Assembly (NCBI GenBank): GCA_031761875.1 | Contig: CP134492.1 | Location: 682,001-746,000, forward strand | Reading direction: 5' to 3' | Source of the DNA: Bacillaceae bacterium IKA-2 | GTDB lineage: Bacteria; Bacillota; Bacilli; Bacillales; Anaerobacillaceae | Length of the DNA stretch: 64,000 nt | Part shown: positions 44,606 through 53,661 of the stretch, piece by piece | How the letters are laid out: each line of letters starts with the position of its first letter | Position numbering within the stretch: the first letter of the stretch is position 1 | Notes under the pieces: model-generated | Databases searched by the model: none | What the model saw: the letters and a program-made list of their open reading frames with translations, nothing else | Told to the model about the DNA's origin: nothing | Program-made: the position numbers and the translations under genes

Positions 44606-45550
44606 ATGAGGAAAGGGATTATCGATCATCAAAAAGGGGAAAAATGGGATGGCTATTTATTAGTTAAAGCTGCTACTAAAGGGGTTGCAAGTAACGGTAA
44701 GTCTTTTTTAACTTTACAATTAGGAGATCATACGGGAGAAATAGAAGCAAAGTTGTGGGACTGTAATCAAGAAGATGAAACGACTTTCGTTAGTAGTGTT
44801 ATCGTCCATGTTACTGGAGACATTCATGAGTATCGTGGAAAACAGCAGCTGAAAATTAAGGGGATCCGCCCCACAACAGTAATCGATCATGTAAAAATTG
44901 CCGATTTTCTTCAGTGTGCACCACTTGATCCAGAGGATATGTTAGGAAAAATTACACAATACATTTTTGAGATGAAAAATGCTAATATTCAACGAATTAC
45001 TCGCCAACTCCTAAAAAAACATCGTGATGCTTTTATGGTAGTTCCAGCAGCGACGAAAAATCACCATGAATTTGTTTCAGGTTTAGCTTACCATGTTGTC
45101 TCGATGCTGGACCTAGCAAAGGAATTAGCTCACTTATATCCTTCCCTTGATACTGATTTATTGTATTCAGGTGTTATTTTACATGATTTAGGAAAAGTTA
45201 TTGAGTTATCTGGACCTGTTGCAACGACTTATACGCTAGAAGGTAAACTTCTTGGGCATATCTCAATTATTGTAAATGAAATCGGTCTGGTTGCAAAAGA
45301 GCTAGGAATTGATGGCGAAGAAGTGTTGATATTACAACATCTAGTTTTGAGCCATCACTCCAAAGGTGAATGGGGTAGCCCAAAAGCTCCGTTATTACGT
45401 GAAGCAGAAATGTTGCACATGATTGATAATATTGATGCCAAAATGAATATGCTAGATCGCGCCCTAGAAAGGGTCAAACCAGGTGAGTTTAGTGATAAAG
45501 TTTACGCCATGGATAATCGAAGTTTCTATAAACCTACCTTTTCAGTATAG
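44606..45550 (+). CDS. yhaM: YhaM, 3'-5' exoribonuclease
   Basis: 314 residues: an N-terminal OB fold ([19 protein letters not shown], about 15-95) and an HD domain with [28 protein letters not shown] and [13 protein letters not shown]. YhaM is a Mn-dependent 3'-5' exoribonuclease of Bacillus that trims short single-stranded RNA ends. TTGGGGGTG precedes ATG 44606. In B. subtilis it follows yhaN directly; here cssRS is interposed. Confidence 0.95.
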   Translation: MRKGIIDHQKGEKWDGYLLVKAATKGVASNGKSFLTLQLGDHTGEIEAKLWDCNQEDETTFVSSVIVHVTGDIHEYRGKQQLKIKGIRPTTVIDHVKIADFLQCAPLDPEDMLGKITQYIFEMKNANIQRITRQLLKKHRDAFMVVPAATKNHHEFVSGLAYHVVSMLDLAKELAHLYPSLDTDLLYSGVILHDLGKVIELSGPVATTYTLEGKLLGHISIIVNEIGLVAKELGIDGEEVLILQHLVLSHHSKGEWGSPKAPLLREAEMLHMIDNIDAKMNMLDRALERVKPGEFSDKVYAMDNRSFYKPTFSV

Positions 45551-45676
45551 TACTATAATCAATGTAGATAGGTTTTGAAGTCACACCTATAACATTATCT
45601 TTTAAATGATTAATTTCCTGTGGTTTGTATTTGTCAACTCAAAAGCGGTCCACGAATCAGTTGAAAAAAGGTCCAC

Positions 45677-46423
45677 TTATTTAGTTGGTTTTAGCCATGA
45701 CATTGTCTCTTCAAATCGGTGACTTACTTCTCGTGAAATATCTAAGATATGTGATTTGTGAGCAAGTCTATCTACAATTGCACCAGTAAGCATCGGGTCT
45801 TTAAAAATCTCTTCCCAGCGATCAAAAGCCAAGTTTGTTGTTATGATTATTGATCCTTTATCGTTTCTATTTGATAATAAATTAAATAGTATTTCACAAC
45901 CAATTTTGTCAAATGATACGTATCCCAGTTCATCTAAAACGACAAGACTGTACTTTTCAAATTTGGTTTTATATTGCGATAGTTTGCTTTCACTCATTGC
46001 TTCTTTTAACTCTATTATTAAGTTAGGTACAGAGATAAACAATACACTTTTGCCTTCCAAACACGCCTTAATACCAAGCCCAATACTATAATGTGATTTC
46101 CCGCAGCCAGGAGATCCTATTAAGATTATATTTTCTTTATTTTCAATGAACTGCAACGTTTCTAGTTCTTCGAATTTCGGTATAAATTTCTTATGGTACT
46201 TACTCTTGTCGAAGTCTTCTAAGTACTTGTTAAGAGGGAATTTAGCCCTTCTGAGTCTATGTTTTAAACCATTCTCAAGCCTTAGTTCTAATTCTCTTTC
46301 GAGTAGACGACTTATCAGCTCTCGGTGGGTCATGTTTGTATGGTTTGCTTCATCAAGAAGCATTTGATAATTGGTTTTTATATAGGGTAATTTTAGTATA
46401 TGGGCCATTTCTTGTATTTGCAT
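45677..46423 (-). CDS. istB: IS21 helper ATPase IstB
   Basis: The 248-residue DnaC/DnaA-like AAA+ ATPase has Walker A IGSPGCGKSHYSIGLG, Walker B YSLVVLDELGYVSFD and sensor-1 IIITTNLAFDRWEEIF. IstB assists the IstA transposase in target capture. It appears intact. GGAGGTGG lies within the istA 3' end, and the ATG is immediately after the istA stop, so translation is coupled. Split istA means it likely has no working transposase partner here. Confidence 0.95.
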   Translation of the reverse strand: MQIQEMAHILKLPYIKTNYQMLLDEANHTNMTHRELISRLLERELELRLENGLKHRLRRAKFPLNKYLEDFDKSKYHKKFIPKFEELETLQFIENKENIILIGSPGCGKSHYSIGLGIKACLEGKSVLFISVPNLIIELKEAMSESKLSQYKTKFEKYSLVVLDELGYVSFDKIGCEILFNLLSNRNDKGSIIITTNLAFDRWEEIFKDPMLTGAIVDRLAHKSHILDISREVSHRFEETMSWLKPTK

Positions 46424-47104
46424 TTATTCCACCTCCGAGAAACATAATTCGTTATATCTAGATACTTGCCTTGTAGCGATGTTGCTAAGTGCAGTTTTAT
46501 CTATGTGCATAGATGGAATAATATCGATATGAGATTTATTGTATGTTTCTAGAATCAATAGTATTTCTTCGATTGGTTTATCATCATTTTCTTGAATGAT
46601 CTCTATGAATTTTTTCTTGTTTCTGCTAAAATTAGTATCATAGATGGCTTTTAACCTTGGTATGCTTTTTAGAGCGTGGGAGTTCTTGATTGCACCTGGT
46701 TTTTTGTTTAATGAGTTTAAGTAATGTTTAATTTTAATACTTATCTCGTTAGTACCATCTATTTTTTTGTGTTCACAAACGAGTATGTTGTTTGAATAAA
46801 AGCCTATTGTGTCGTAATATTTCTTGATTGTTATTAAGCGTCCTACAAGATACTCCGGTACTGAATAGTGGTTGTTATCAACTCGTACAAAACTATATTT
46901 ATTTGGTTTTTGCACTGTAACTGTTGCAAGATCAAGCTTTGGTTTTGTAGGTTGAAGATGTTTTATTTCTTCAGAAATAGTGCTGTCTTTATTGAGTTCT
47001 ATCAATATAGTATTCAAGTATTCACGTGCATCATCGAATGTCTTAAACTTATAAGTTAACGCAAATGCTTTGTTCCTAATTATCTTCACGCTGCCCTCCA
47101 CATG
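46424..47104 (-). pseudogene. istA: IS21 transposase IstA, C-terminal fragment
   Basis: Codes for about 226 residues starting HVEGSVKIIRNKAFAL. It joins exactly, in frame, to the N-terminal fragment at 50605 if one ACCCTTCT copy and the insert are removed, giving CFSGNEKG-HVEGSVKII and a 488-residue IstA. The catalytic Glu (HVE) is on this side, parted from the two Asp residues. The fragment has no start codon of its own other than GTG 47101. Confidence 0.93.
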
Positions 47105-47138
47105 ACCCTTCTAATGTAAAGCTTTGCATTAGAAGGGT
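47105..47138. repeat. 34-base palindrome at the left RIT junction
   Basis: ACCCTTCTAATG and CATTAGAAGGGT pair around TAAAGCTTTG, itself nearly palindromic. The first eight bases are the target-derived ACCCTTCT. It occurs only at the left end, beyond the terminal inverted repeat. Confidence 0.85.
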
Positions 47139-47218
47139 AATGAAAAGTATATGATAATGTAAAGTAAGGCTGTTAGATAACTATAAACAAAGTGATTCTA
47201 GTTGTTTTACTTTACATT
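47131..47218. repeat. Left RIT terminus: inverted repeat and palindrome
   Basis: The 45 bases from AGAAGGGTAATGAAAAGTAT to GGCTGTTA match the right end exactly in reverse complement. AATGTAAAGTAA (47156-47167) recurs inverted as TTACTTTACATT (47207-47218), so this end can fold into a roughly 65-base dyad, likely the recombinase-binding arms. Confidence 0.88.
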
Positions 47219-47227
47219 TTCAATGGC

Positions 47228-47265
47228 TATATTTAATATAGGCGAGGTCGCCTACGTTAAATATA
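47228..47265 (+). promoter_or_regulatory. Hairpin just before the first recombinase ribosome-binding site
   Basis: TATATTTA and AGGCGA pair with TCGCCT and TAAATATA around GG. The stem ends one base before GGAGG at 47266-47270. It could limit expression from read-through transcripts; that is inference. Confidence 0.6.
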
Positions 47266-47278
47266 GGAGGTTATGATT

Positions 47279-48526
47279 ATGGAACAAAAATATCAAACAT
47301 TTGAACAACTGTCCTCAGAAGTAGTTAAATCCCTTCGGGATATGTCCTATTCCGAATCAAGGATAAGCCAATATCGTTCCGCGTGGCAAAAACTGGCTAC
47401 TTTTATGGAAAACAATCAGATTGAGTATTATTCAGCGTCAGTAGGTGGAGCATTTATAGCTGACTTTATTGGTACTGGGAAATACGAGGAATTTAGCCAT
47501 TGGGAAAAGAGCATAATCCGGTGTGTGGATGTTCTAACTGAATTTCAGTCTACAGGAACGTTCCAATACAGAAGGGCAAAGAAATCCTACCAATTTTATG
47601 GTTGCATCGGTAATCCTATGGTGGATTTCCTTAATCACCGAAAATCTTTGGGTATTACAGAAAATACGCTTGGTCATTACCGATTAAATCTTCATCGCTT
47701 TCTTAGTTTTTTTAATGAAGAAGGAGTCATGGAAACCGAAGCAATTAAAAAACAACACATTTTAGGATTTGTGAATCAGCTTGGTTTTTATACACCTGCA
47801 ACGCGCCACAGCATGCTTACCACTTTACGTGGGTTTATGAGATATCTACATGACAATGGGTATACAGGGATTGACTTTTCATACCTAATTCCAAAAGACA
47901 ATTACAAGAAGCAATGTAAACTACCCACGACATATACGAAAAATGAAGTTGAATCATTAATCAATACTGTTGACAGAAGTAGCCCAAAAGGGAAGCGTGA
48001 TGCTGCTATGATACTATTGGCTGCACGATTGGGATTGAGGGCTTCTGACATCTGTCTGTTGAAGTTTGAAAACATACACTGGGAAAAGAATACAATTACA
48101 CTTGTTCAACAAAAGACTAAAAATAAGATTGAGCATCCACTTTTAATAGAAATAGGAGAGGCTATTATCGATTATCTGAAGTATGGACGGCCTAAATCTG
48201 ATCTTCCTTATGTCTTCCTACATGCAATCCCGCCATATAACTGCCTAAATAGATCGACTTTGCATAGCATTGTTACTTTTTATCTCCGTCGTGCTGGCAT
48301 TAAAAACATAACAGAAAAGAAACATGGTCCTCATGCTTTGAGGCACAGTCTTGCTGGGCAACTACTGGAACAAAAAATACCCATCCATGTTATATCAGAA
48401 GTGCTAGGTCACAAGAATACCGAAAGCACAAAAACTTATTTACGAATAGACTTAACATCTTTGAGCCAATGCGCATTAGATGTTCCACTCTTAAAAACGC
48501 CATTTTATGCCAAGGAGGTGGAATGA
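47279..48526 (+). CDS. RIT tyrosine recombinase A
   Basis: The 415-residue recombinase is the first of three. A SAM-like core-binding domain (about 100-205) precedes the catalytic domain with Arg in ARLGLRASDICLLK, HALRHSLAGQLLEQ, LGHKNTESTKTYLRID (His and nucleophile Tyr). ATG 47279 is eight bases after GGAGG; ATG 47273 is too close. It overlaps the next gene by four bases. The three proteins are diverged from one another, as is usual in RIT elements. Confidence 0.93.
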   Translation: MEQKYQTFEQLSSEVVKSLRDMSYSESRISQYRSAWQKLATFMENNQIEYYSASVGGAFIADFIGTGKYEEFSHWEKSIIRCVDVLTEFQSTGTFQYRRAKKSYQFYGCIGNPMVDFLNHRKSLGITENTLGHYRLNLHRFLSFFNEEGVMETEAIKKQHILGFVNQLGFYTPATRHSMLTTLRGFMRYLHDNGYTGIDFSYLIPKDNYKKQCKLPTTYTKNEVESLINTVDRSSPKGKRDAAMILLAARLGLRASDICLLKFENIHWEKNTITLVQQKTKNKIEHPLLIEIGEAIIDYLKYGRPKSDLPYVFLHAIPPYNCLNRSTLHSIVTFYLRRAGIKNITEKKHGPHALRHSLAGQLLEQKIPIHVISEVLGHKNTESTKTYLRIDLTSLSQCALDVPLLKTPFYAKEVE

Positions 48527-49497
48527 TGCCGAACTATTGTGGTATTTATGCTGGTTTAATCGAACAGTACATTGATTTCAAAAGAAACCTCGGTTACAAG
48601 TTTGTTGATGCCACTTACACACTTTCGTTATTTGACAGATTTACAATAGATAATGCCGTATTAAAACTCGGTCTATCAAAGGAGATTGTTGATAAATGGA
48701 GTGAGAAGCGTCCAAATGAATCAGACAAGACACGTTATGCGAGGATTCATTATATTGCAAAATTTTCCGCCTATTTAAATGATATGGGATATCCATCACA
48801 TATACCGAGATTGCCTAAAAAGTACAGCAGTACGTTTGTACCACATATTTTCTCGAAAAAGGAAGTGAATGCATTCTTCGATGCATGTGATACGCTTAAA
48901 GTTAATAGACGATTTGAAACAACTGTGTATGTACTCCCCGCTTTATTTAGAATGCTATATGGCTGTGGCATCCGTATCAGCGAAGCGTTATCCCTAACAT
49001 GTAAGGATGTTGATCTTGATGCAAAAAATATTATTGTCAGGGAAACGAAAAACGGCAAAGACCGAATACTCCCATTATCTGAAACACTAACTGAGGTGTG
49101 TATTCAATATAGGAATGTTCGTCCCGGCAAATATGAACCGAAAGGTTATTTTTTTATCAAGAACAATGGGCAAAAATGTAATGCCAAGGCAATATATGAA
49201 TGGTTCAGAAAAATACTCTGGAATGCAGGAATTCCACATGGTGGGAAGGGTTTTGGCCCAAGAATGCATGACTTTCGTCACACTTTCAGTGTACACTCTC
49301 TTGTGAAAATGTCAGAAGCTGGGCTAGATTTATACTACTCACTCCCAATATTATCAAAATATCTTGGGCATCAGTCATTAGAGGCTACAGATAAGTATGT
49401 AAGGCTAACATCTGACATGTACCCTGATTTAATTAGAGAAGTAGATAACGTTTGTGCCTATGTATTTCCGGAGGTTGACCATTATGAAGCCGACTGA
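48523..49497 (+). CDS. RIT tyrosine recombinase B
   Basis: 324 residues. It has an N-terminal core-binding domain (about 1-110), YGCGIRISEALSLT with catalytic Arg, MHDFRHTFSVHSL and LGHQSLEATDKYVRLT with the Tyr. Tandem ATGs at 48523 and 48526 overlap the stop of recombinase A, with AAGGAGG at 48512-48518. All catalytic residues are present. Confidence 0.93.
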   Translation: MMPNYCGIYAGLIEQYIDFKRNLGYKFVDATYTLSLFDRFTIDNAVLKLGLSKEIVDKWSEKRPNESDKTRYARIHYIAKFSAYLNDMGYPSHIPRLPKKYSSTFVPHIFSKKEVNAFFDACDTLKVNRRFETTVYVLPALFRMLYGCGIRISEALSLTCKDVDLDAKNIIVRETKNGKDRILPLSETLTEVCIQYRNVRPGKYEPKGYFFIKNNGQKCNAKAIYEWFRKILWNAGIPHGGKGFGPRMHDFRHTFSVHSLVKMSEAGLDLYYSLPILSKYLGHQSLEATDKYVRLTSDMYPDLIREVDNVCAYVFPEVDHYEAD

Positions 49498-50503
49498 TTT
49501 CTCTCGCTATCTGACAGGATTTCTTACAAAATACCTGCCAGGAGAAATGGGGTTCAGTATAAATACGATTGCCTCTTATAGAGACACATTTGTACTTTTC
49601 CTTACATTTATCAAGGATAAAAAAGGAATAAAAACAAATTCTCTGACGCTGGGCATGATTAATAAGGAAATGGTTATTCACTTTCTTGACTGGATAGAAA
49701 CAGAGCGTGGCTGTAGTACAGCCACAAGGAACGTCCGCCTTGCGGCATTACACTCTTTCTTCCAATATCTCCAGTATCAGAGCCCCGATAATCTTTTGGA
49801 ATGGCAGAGAATCCTTGGAATCCGGGTTAAGAAAACAGAAACAAAATCAATCAGTTACCTAACGCTTAATGGGATCAGACTACTTTTGGAAATGCCTGAT
49901 CAGTCAACTAAAATAGGACGAAGAGATCTTGCTCTTTTGTCAATTATGTATGAAAGCGGTGGAAGAGTACAGGAAATCATTGACCTCACTCCGTCACAAG
50001 TACGTTTTGACAGACCATGTACTGTAAAGTTAATTGGTAAGGGGAATAAAGCCCGGATAGTCCCTCTGATGGATGCTCCGTTAGATTTATTAAATCGATA
50101 TATGGATGAGCAGGGGCTGTTAAGTTTGTCAGCAAACATGTACCCATTGTTCTGTAACAAAAGAGGAGAAAAACTGACCCGGGCAGGGGTGAATTACATA
50201 CTAGATAAATATGCACGCAAGGCTCGTATTAAAGATCAAATATTAATCCCAGAACGATTTAGCTGTCATTGTCTGAGACATTCAAAAGCTATGCACTTAC
50301 TCCAAGCAGGAGTTAATCTCATATACATCCGTGATATACTAGGTCACCGTTCTGTCCAAACAACTGAAATTTACGCTAAGGTAGATTCAAAACAAAAAAG
50401 AGAAGCAATTGAAAAAGCATATACAGATGTTGTACCAAAAGGTGCACCTTCTTGGCAAAAAAGTGGAGATTTATTGGAATGGCTAAAAAGATTTGATAAA
50501 TAA
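49484..50503 (+). CDS. RIT tyrosine recombinase C
   Basis: 339 residues with YESGGRVQEIIDLTPSQV (Arg), HCLRHSKAMHLLQAG and LGHRSVQTTEIYAKVD (Tyr). ATG 49484 is nine bases after GGAGG and overlaps recombinase B by 14 bases, so all three are translated together. This member is closest in feel to XerC/D and Tn554 TnpB-type enzymes. The tail extends about 40 residues beyond the Tyr. Confidence 0.93.
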   Translation: MKPTDFSRYLTGFLTKYLPGEMGFSINTIASYRDTFVLFLTFIKDKKGIKTNSLTLGMINKEMVIHFLDWIETERGCSTATRNVRLAALHSFFQYLQYQSPDNLLEWQRILGIRVKKTETKSISYLTLNGIRLLLEMPDQSTKIGRRDLALLSIMYESGGRVQEIIDLTPSQVRFDRPCTVKLIGKGNKARIVPLMDAPLDLLNRYMDEQGLLSLSANMYPLFCNKRGEKLTRAGVNYILDKYARKARIKDQILIPERFSCHCLRHSKAMHLLQAGVNLIYIRDILGHRSVQTTEIYAKVDSKQKREAIEKAYTDVVPKGAPSWQKSGDLLEWLKRFDK

Positions 50504-50521
50504 AATAGTGTTTGCGTTGCA

Positions 50522-50612
50522 GATAATGTAAAGTAAAACAGCGAGGGATCCTTTACTTACGGTTATTTAACAGCCTTACTTTACATTATCATATACTTTT
50601 CATTACCCTTCT
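50522..50612. repeat. Right RIT terminus: inverted repeat and palindrome
   Basis: GATAATGTAAAGTAA (50522-50536) recurs inverted as TTACTTTACATTATC (50576-50590), forming a dyad. The terminal 45 bases (50568-50612) mirror the left end without mismatch. Confidence 0.88.
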
Positions 50613-51390
50613 CGTTTCCACTGAAACAATTAGTGACGTTGATATCGAATCCGTAGTAGAGTGACAATTTTAGCAAATTCTCATTGAGGACTTTTTCAGT
50701 TTTACCTATGAATTTTGATACTACATTTCTCATATTGTCGTACACAATCTCTGAATAAACGCCACCTAACATATCGAAGAAACGCACATGAGAATCCATA
50801 AAGACGTCTTGCTTTTGATTCTTATATAAATACGCCCATCTGAAATCAGCAGCTGGTGAAGATAGTACAGCTAGATGATAGGTATTGATCTCCCCGTTTA
50901 TTTCTAACTTCACTTCGCCAAAATCATATTCAAGTCTTTGCCCTAAATCATATGATTGTTTAATAAAGCATTCCTTAGGTTTGTTTCTTTTTTCTCTGAT
51001 TTTATTTGTAATAGTTGTATATCCAATATCAAACTTTTCATTGACTAGCATTTGGTGAATTTGCAAATTAGTCAGCTGTTGTTTATGTCGACCTAACTCT
51101 TTACACTTTTCAGATTCACTCTCTAGGATTTCGTCTAATCTGGTATCGATTTCTGCTGTGTACTTTCTTGGCTTTCTATTTTGAGCATTATACTTTGGTG
51201 CCTCGCATATTTTTTCTTGTACTTCTTGTACTTCTTTTTTATTAACGTCTAAGGCATTCAACAGAGTATTGTTCTTCTGGTACTCATTCCAATAGATTGC
51301 GACTGTTTTCCGATTGATGTTTAAAAGCTTGGCAGCTTTTCTATTGGATACACCTTGCTGCTTTAGTTTTATTATTGCATGTTTGTCCAT
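50605..51390 (-). pseudogene. istA: IS21 transposase IstA, N-terminal fragment
   Basis: 262 codons from ATG 51390. It has the helix-turn-helix KHAIIKLKQQGVSNRKAAKL followed by LLNINRKTV, and the start of the integrase core with Asp in LAVLSSPAADFRW and IVYDNMRN. The frame then enters RIT sequence and stops at 50581. The rest is at 46424-47104. The catalytic Asp pair is here, the Glu on the other side, so no complete enzyme is made. Confidence 0.92.
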
Positions 51391-51584
51391 TATCTCAATC
51401 ACTCCATCCCACCCCTTTACTGCCATCATAACAGTAAGAGATTAGTGTTAAAGTACTGGACCGTTTTTCAATTGATATTATTCTATTAATGGGCCACTTT
51501 TAGAGTATCATAAACAGTGGTTGGTATATCTAGTATTTGTGTTGAATAGACTACTAGTATTAATCAATTAATAGAGGTGATCTA

Positions 51585-51863
51585 ATGAGTGCAGTAAAGA
51601 TTGTTGGTACATTGATTGTAGGTTTTTTCGTTGTTTTTGTAGCTAGAGTTGTCTATCTATTAACGCCTATATGGGCAAAAATTCAAGTAAGTCCTTGGTG
51701 GATTTATGCGATAATTGTCGGCATCCTCATAAGCGGCTATTTGTCATTTCGATACGCAAAAGATGAAAAGGAATTAGATGAGCGCTGGATTGAACAAGAA
51801 GGAGAAACGTTCATGGAGCCGATTCGAGAAAGGCGTCAAAATAAAAAAATCACAAATTTATAA
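51585..51863 (+). CDS. yhaL: YhaL, sporulation-associated small membrane protein
   Basis: A 92-residue protein with two hydrophobic segments (about 5-27 and 38-58) and a charged tail DEKELDERWIEQEGETFMEPIRERR, the pattern of the Spore_YhaL family. B. subtilis yhaL follows yhaM; here the IS21/RIT insertion lies between. ATAGAGGTGAT precedes ATG 51585. The function is unknown beyond its sporulation link. Confidence 0.88.
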   Translation: MSAVKIVGTLIVGFFVVFVARVVYLLTPIWAKIQVSPWWIYAIIVGILISGYLSFRYAKDEKELDERWIEQEGETFMEPIRERRQNKKITNL

Positions 51864-51868
51864 AAAAA

Positions 51869-51904
51869 AAGAGAAAACGGTTCGCCGTTTTCTCTTTTTT
51901 TTTT
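51869..51904 (+). terminator. Intrinsic terminator of yhaL
   Basis: AGAGAAAACGG pairs with CCGTTTTCTCT around TTCG, followed by ten T residues. Confidence 0.93.
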
Positions 51905-51907
51905 GTT

Positions 51908-52053
51908 AGGCTATCAAGGTGCTTGCGCTTTTCATTGTCTAGCTCCAGCACCTAGCTTCTCGAATGTTTCAACTTACCATGCAGAGGCAAAAGAACGCCT
52001 CTGTATGGTAAGTATCCAACATACTCGCAGCTATCAAGGTGCTTGCGCTTTTC
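51908..52053. repeat. Dispersed hairpin repeat, family 2, copy 2
   Basis: CTATCAAGGTGCTTGCGCTTTTC occurs at both ends in direct orientation (51910-51932 and 52031-52053). Between them CTTACCAT-AGAGGC pairs with GCCTCT-ATGGTAAG, and weaker outer pairing extends the stem. It closely matches 36764-36902 and also lies between convergent genes. Confidence 0.8.
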
Positions 52054-52170
52054 TTAGTAAATGTAAGCAGCGCCTACGATAACTAATAGAATAAACAATA
52101 CAACGATTAATGTGAACCCTGCACCATACCCTGGTGTTGGCGCTGGTCCTGGGGGAATACAACCTGTCAT
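52054..52170 (-). CDS. YjcZ-family sporulation peptide
   Basis: A 38-residue frame starts at ATG 52170 after GAAAGGATGAT. It begins MTGCIPPGPAPTPGYGAGF, and a single membrane span TLIVVLFILLVIVGAAYIY follows. This is the standard form of YjcZ-type small sporulation proteins, which carry a Gly/Tyr-rich start and a LIVVLFILLIIVGA core. It is too short for most gene callers. Its stop codon abuts the family 2 repeat. Confidence 0.88.
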   Translation of the reverse strand: MTGCIPPGPAPTPGYGAGFTLIVVLFILLVIVGAAYIY

Positions 52171-52272
52171 GATTTATCATCCTTTCAAAATAATTTGAGG
52201 AATGGGTCCTCTCAATTACTGTATGTAGAGACATAGGATTTTGTACTGGGCGAAAACGGAATTATTAATTTA

Positions 52273-52313
52273 AAAAAGAAGTATGGCTCGATTATGAGCT
52301 CATACTCCTTTTA
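52273..52313 (-). terminator. Intrinsic terminator of prsA
   Basis: On the minus strand AGTATGAGCTC pairs with GAG-CATACT across a small bulge, followed by TTCTTTTTT. Confidence 0.7.
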
Positions 52314-52320
52314 GTAAGTC

Positions 52321-53190
52321 TTATTTGTTAATAAGATGTTTATAACGGTCATCTTTAATATCAATAGTTGCAGTGTCAATTAGCTGTCGTTGAACCTCAT
52401 CAAGGGGGCGTGATTGTCGTCTGCCAATTAATTCTTCTAATTCTTCTCTTACGTCTTCAAAAGTTTCTTCAAAAGGTATTCGGTCAGTCACTTTAATAAT
52501 ATGGTATCCGAATTGTGATTGAACAGGTTCACTAATTACATCAACTTCGAGAGAGAAAGCGGCTTGTTCAAATTCTGGAACCATTTGTCCCCTTTGAAAT
52601 TCACCTAAGCTTCCGCCGTCAGCGCCAGATCCAGAGTCCAATGAATATTCTTGAGCAAGCTCGCTAAAATCTTCACCTTTATTTAGCTTGTCCATGACCT
52701 CTTGAACAGTTTCTATATCTTCAACTAAGATATGACTAGCTTGAAGTTTTTCTCCAGCATCATATTCCTGCTGAACTTCTGCTTCTGTCACATCGGCTCC
52801 TTCGGAAGCAATTTTTTGAATGATTAAATGCTGTTTTATTAAATTACGAAATTCATCCTCGGTACCAATACCTTCCGAAGCTAAAAACTGAGCATACTCA
52901 TCTTCATCAGAAAGGCCATATGTTTCTTTTATATCATTAAGTTCTTCTGTAATCTCTGTCTCAGTAATGTTTAATTCTTGGGCGCGAACTTCAAAAATTG
53001 TCTGCTCAATTAATGAGGCAATCGCTACTTCACCATACTTTTCTTGTAGTTCCGCTTGTAATTGTGCTTCTGTAATGGCAACACCTTCAACTTCTGCAAT
53101 AACACGACTTTCAGTATCTGCTTGGCCGCCATTACATGCTGATAATGCAATAAGGCTCGTCAAGGCTAATGCTGTTATTAATTTCTTCAA
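52321..53190 (-). CDS. prsA: PrsA, extracytoplasmic foldase lipoprotein
   Basis: 289 residues. The signal peptide ends in the lipobox LSAC with Cys19 as lipid anchor. The N-terminal SurA-like region is followed by a parvulin PPIase domain (about 148-242: [44 protein letters not shown]) and a C-terminal helix. PrsA folds exported enzymes and penicillin-binding proteins outside the membrane. It is very acidic for PrsA. CssRS and ScoC nearby also act on secretion and exoproteins. Confidence 0.96.
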   Translation of the reverse strand: MKKLITALALTSLIALSACNGGQADTESRVIAEVEGVAITEAQLQAELQEKYGEVAIASLIEQTIFEVRAQELNITETEITEELNDIKETYGLSDEDEYAQFLASEGIGTEDEFRNLIKQHLIIQKIASEGADVTEAEVQQEYDAGEKLQASHILVEDIETVQEVMDKLNKGEDFSELAQEYSLDSGSGADGGSLGEFQRGQMVPEFEQAAFSLEVDVISEPVQSQFGYHIIKVTDRIPFEETFEDVREELEELIGRRQSRPLDEVQRQLIDTATIDIKDDRYKHLINK

Positions 53191-53258
53191 TTTTTACAAC
53201 TCCCCTTATTTTCTTGTAATTTACACAATCACTATAATAGCATAGAATAGTAAAAAAA

Positions 53259-53297
53259 GAAAAAACCCTCTTCTTCTTAAGTGAGGAGGATTTTTAC
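53259..53297 (-). terminator. Terminator of the small membrane protein gene
   Basis: On the minus strand CCTC pairs with GAGG over a loop and leads into GTTTTTT. It overlaps the gene's 3' end. Confidence 0.5.
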
Positions 53298-53462
53298 ATA
53301 TGAAGATGTTAATAATATCGTCATCAGTATATTTATTGTCCGAAATACTTTTGGTTGTTTTTCATCGGGGATATCCTTTTGAATGCATAAAGTATTTGTC
53401 ATTGTATTAATCATAAATAAAATAAACAACGCAAAAGGAACAGAAAGAATAAGCATAAGCAT
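53277..53462 (-). CDS. Small two-span membrane protein, unknown
   Basis: 61 residues: a first hydrophobic span (MLMLILSVPFALFILFMI), a short charged loop QKDIPDEKQPKVFR, and a second span INILMTILLTSSYVKILL. TGGAGGTAA precedes ATG 53462 at good spacing. It lies between hpr and prsA, where B. subtilis has small yha genes; I could not match it to one with confidence. Confidence 0.7.
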   Translation of the reverse strand: MLMLILSVPFALFILFMINTMTNTLCIQKDIPDEKQPKVFRTINILMTILLTSSYVKILLT

Positions 53463-53661
53463 TTGTTACCTCCATTCAGTACATTACCATCTATAACTTT
53501 ATCAAATTATCGATAAAAAAGAAAGTTTAAGTAAGAATATCTGCCCAATTTTTTTAAATGATTAACTAAAAAGTAGATCCACAAAAAAAGATAGATGCAC
53601 ATATAAAGCAAGGCACCTATCGTAAATTAATGACTGAACTTACTAAAGTTAAGCAAGAATA

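Larger units (their letters stand above)
47113..50612 (+). mobile_element. RIT (recombinase-in-trio) element inserted in istA
   Basis: Three consecutive, overlapping tyrosine recombinase genes lie between 45-base perfect inverted repeats (47131-47175 and 50568-50612). ACCCTTCT is present at both junctions (47105-47112 and 50605-50612). Removal of 3,500 bases restores the istA frame exactly. All three recombinases retain the catalytic Arg, HxxR and Tyr residues, so the element looks recent and possibly active. RIT elements are a known but little-studied class. Confidence 0.92.
45632..51510 (-). mobile_element. IS21-family insertion sequence, split by a RIT element
   Basis: The ends TGTCAACTCAAAAGCGGTCC (45632 on) and TGATACTCTAAAAGTGGCCC (minus strand, ending 51510) are related inverted termini. 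Internal echoes GGTCCAC and GGTCCAG lie near each end, as in multiple transposase sites. It encodes istB and an interrupted istA. Without the inserted 3,500 bases it would be about 2,379 bases, a normal IS21 size. No clear target duplication was found. It separates yhaM from yhaL. Confidence 0.85.

Noticed and set aside
45632-51510. Interpretation as a phage or integrative conjugative element because of three integrases
   Set aside because: Only recombinases and IS21 genes lie between the ends; there are no replication, structural or transfer genes. RIT in IS21 explains everything.
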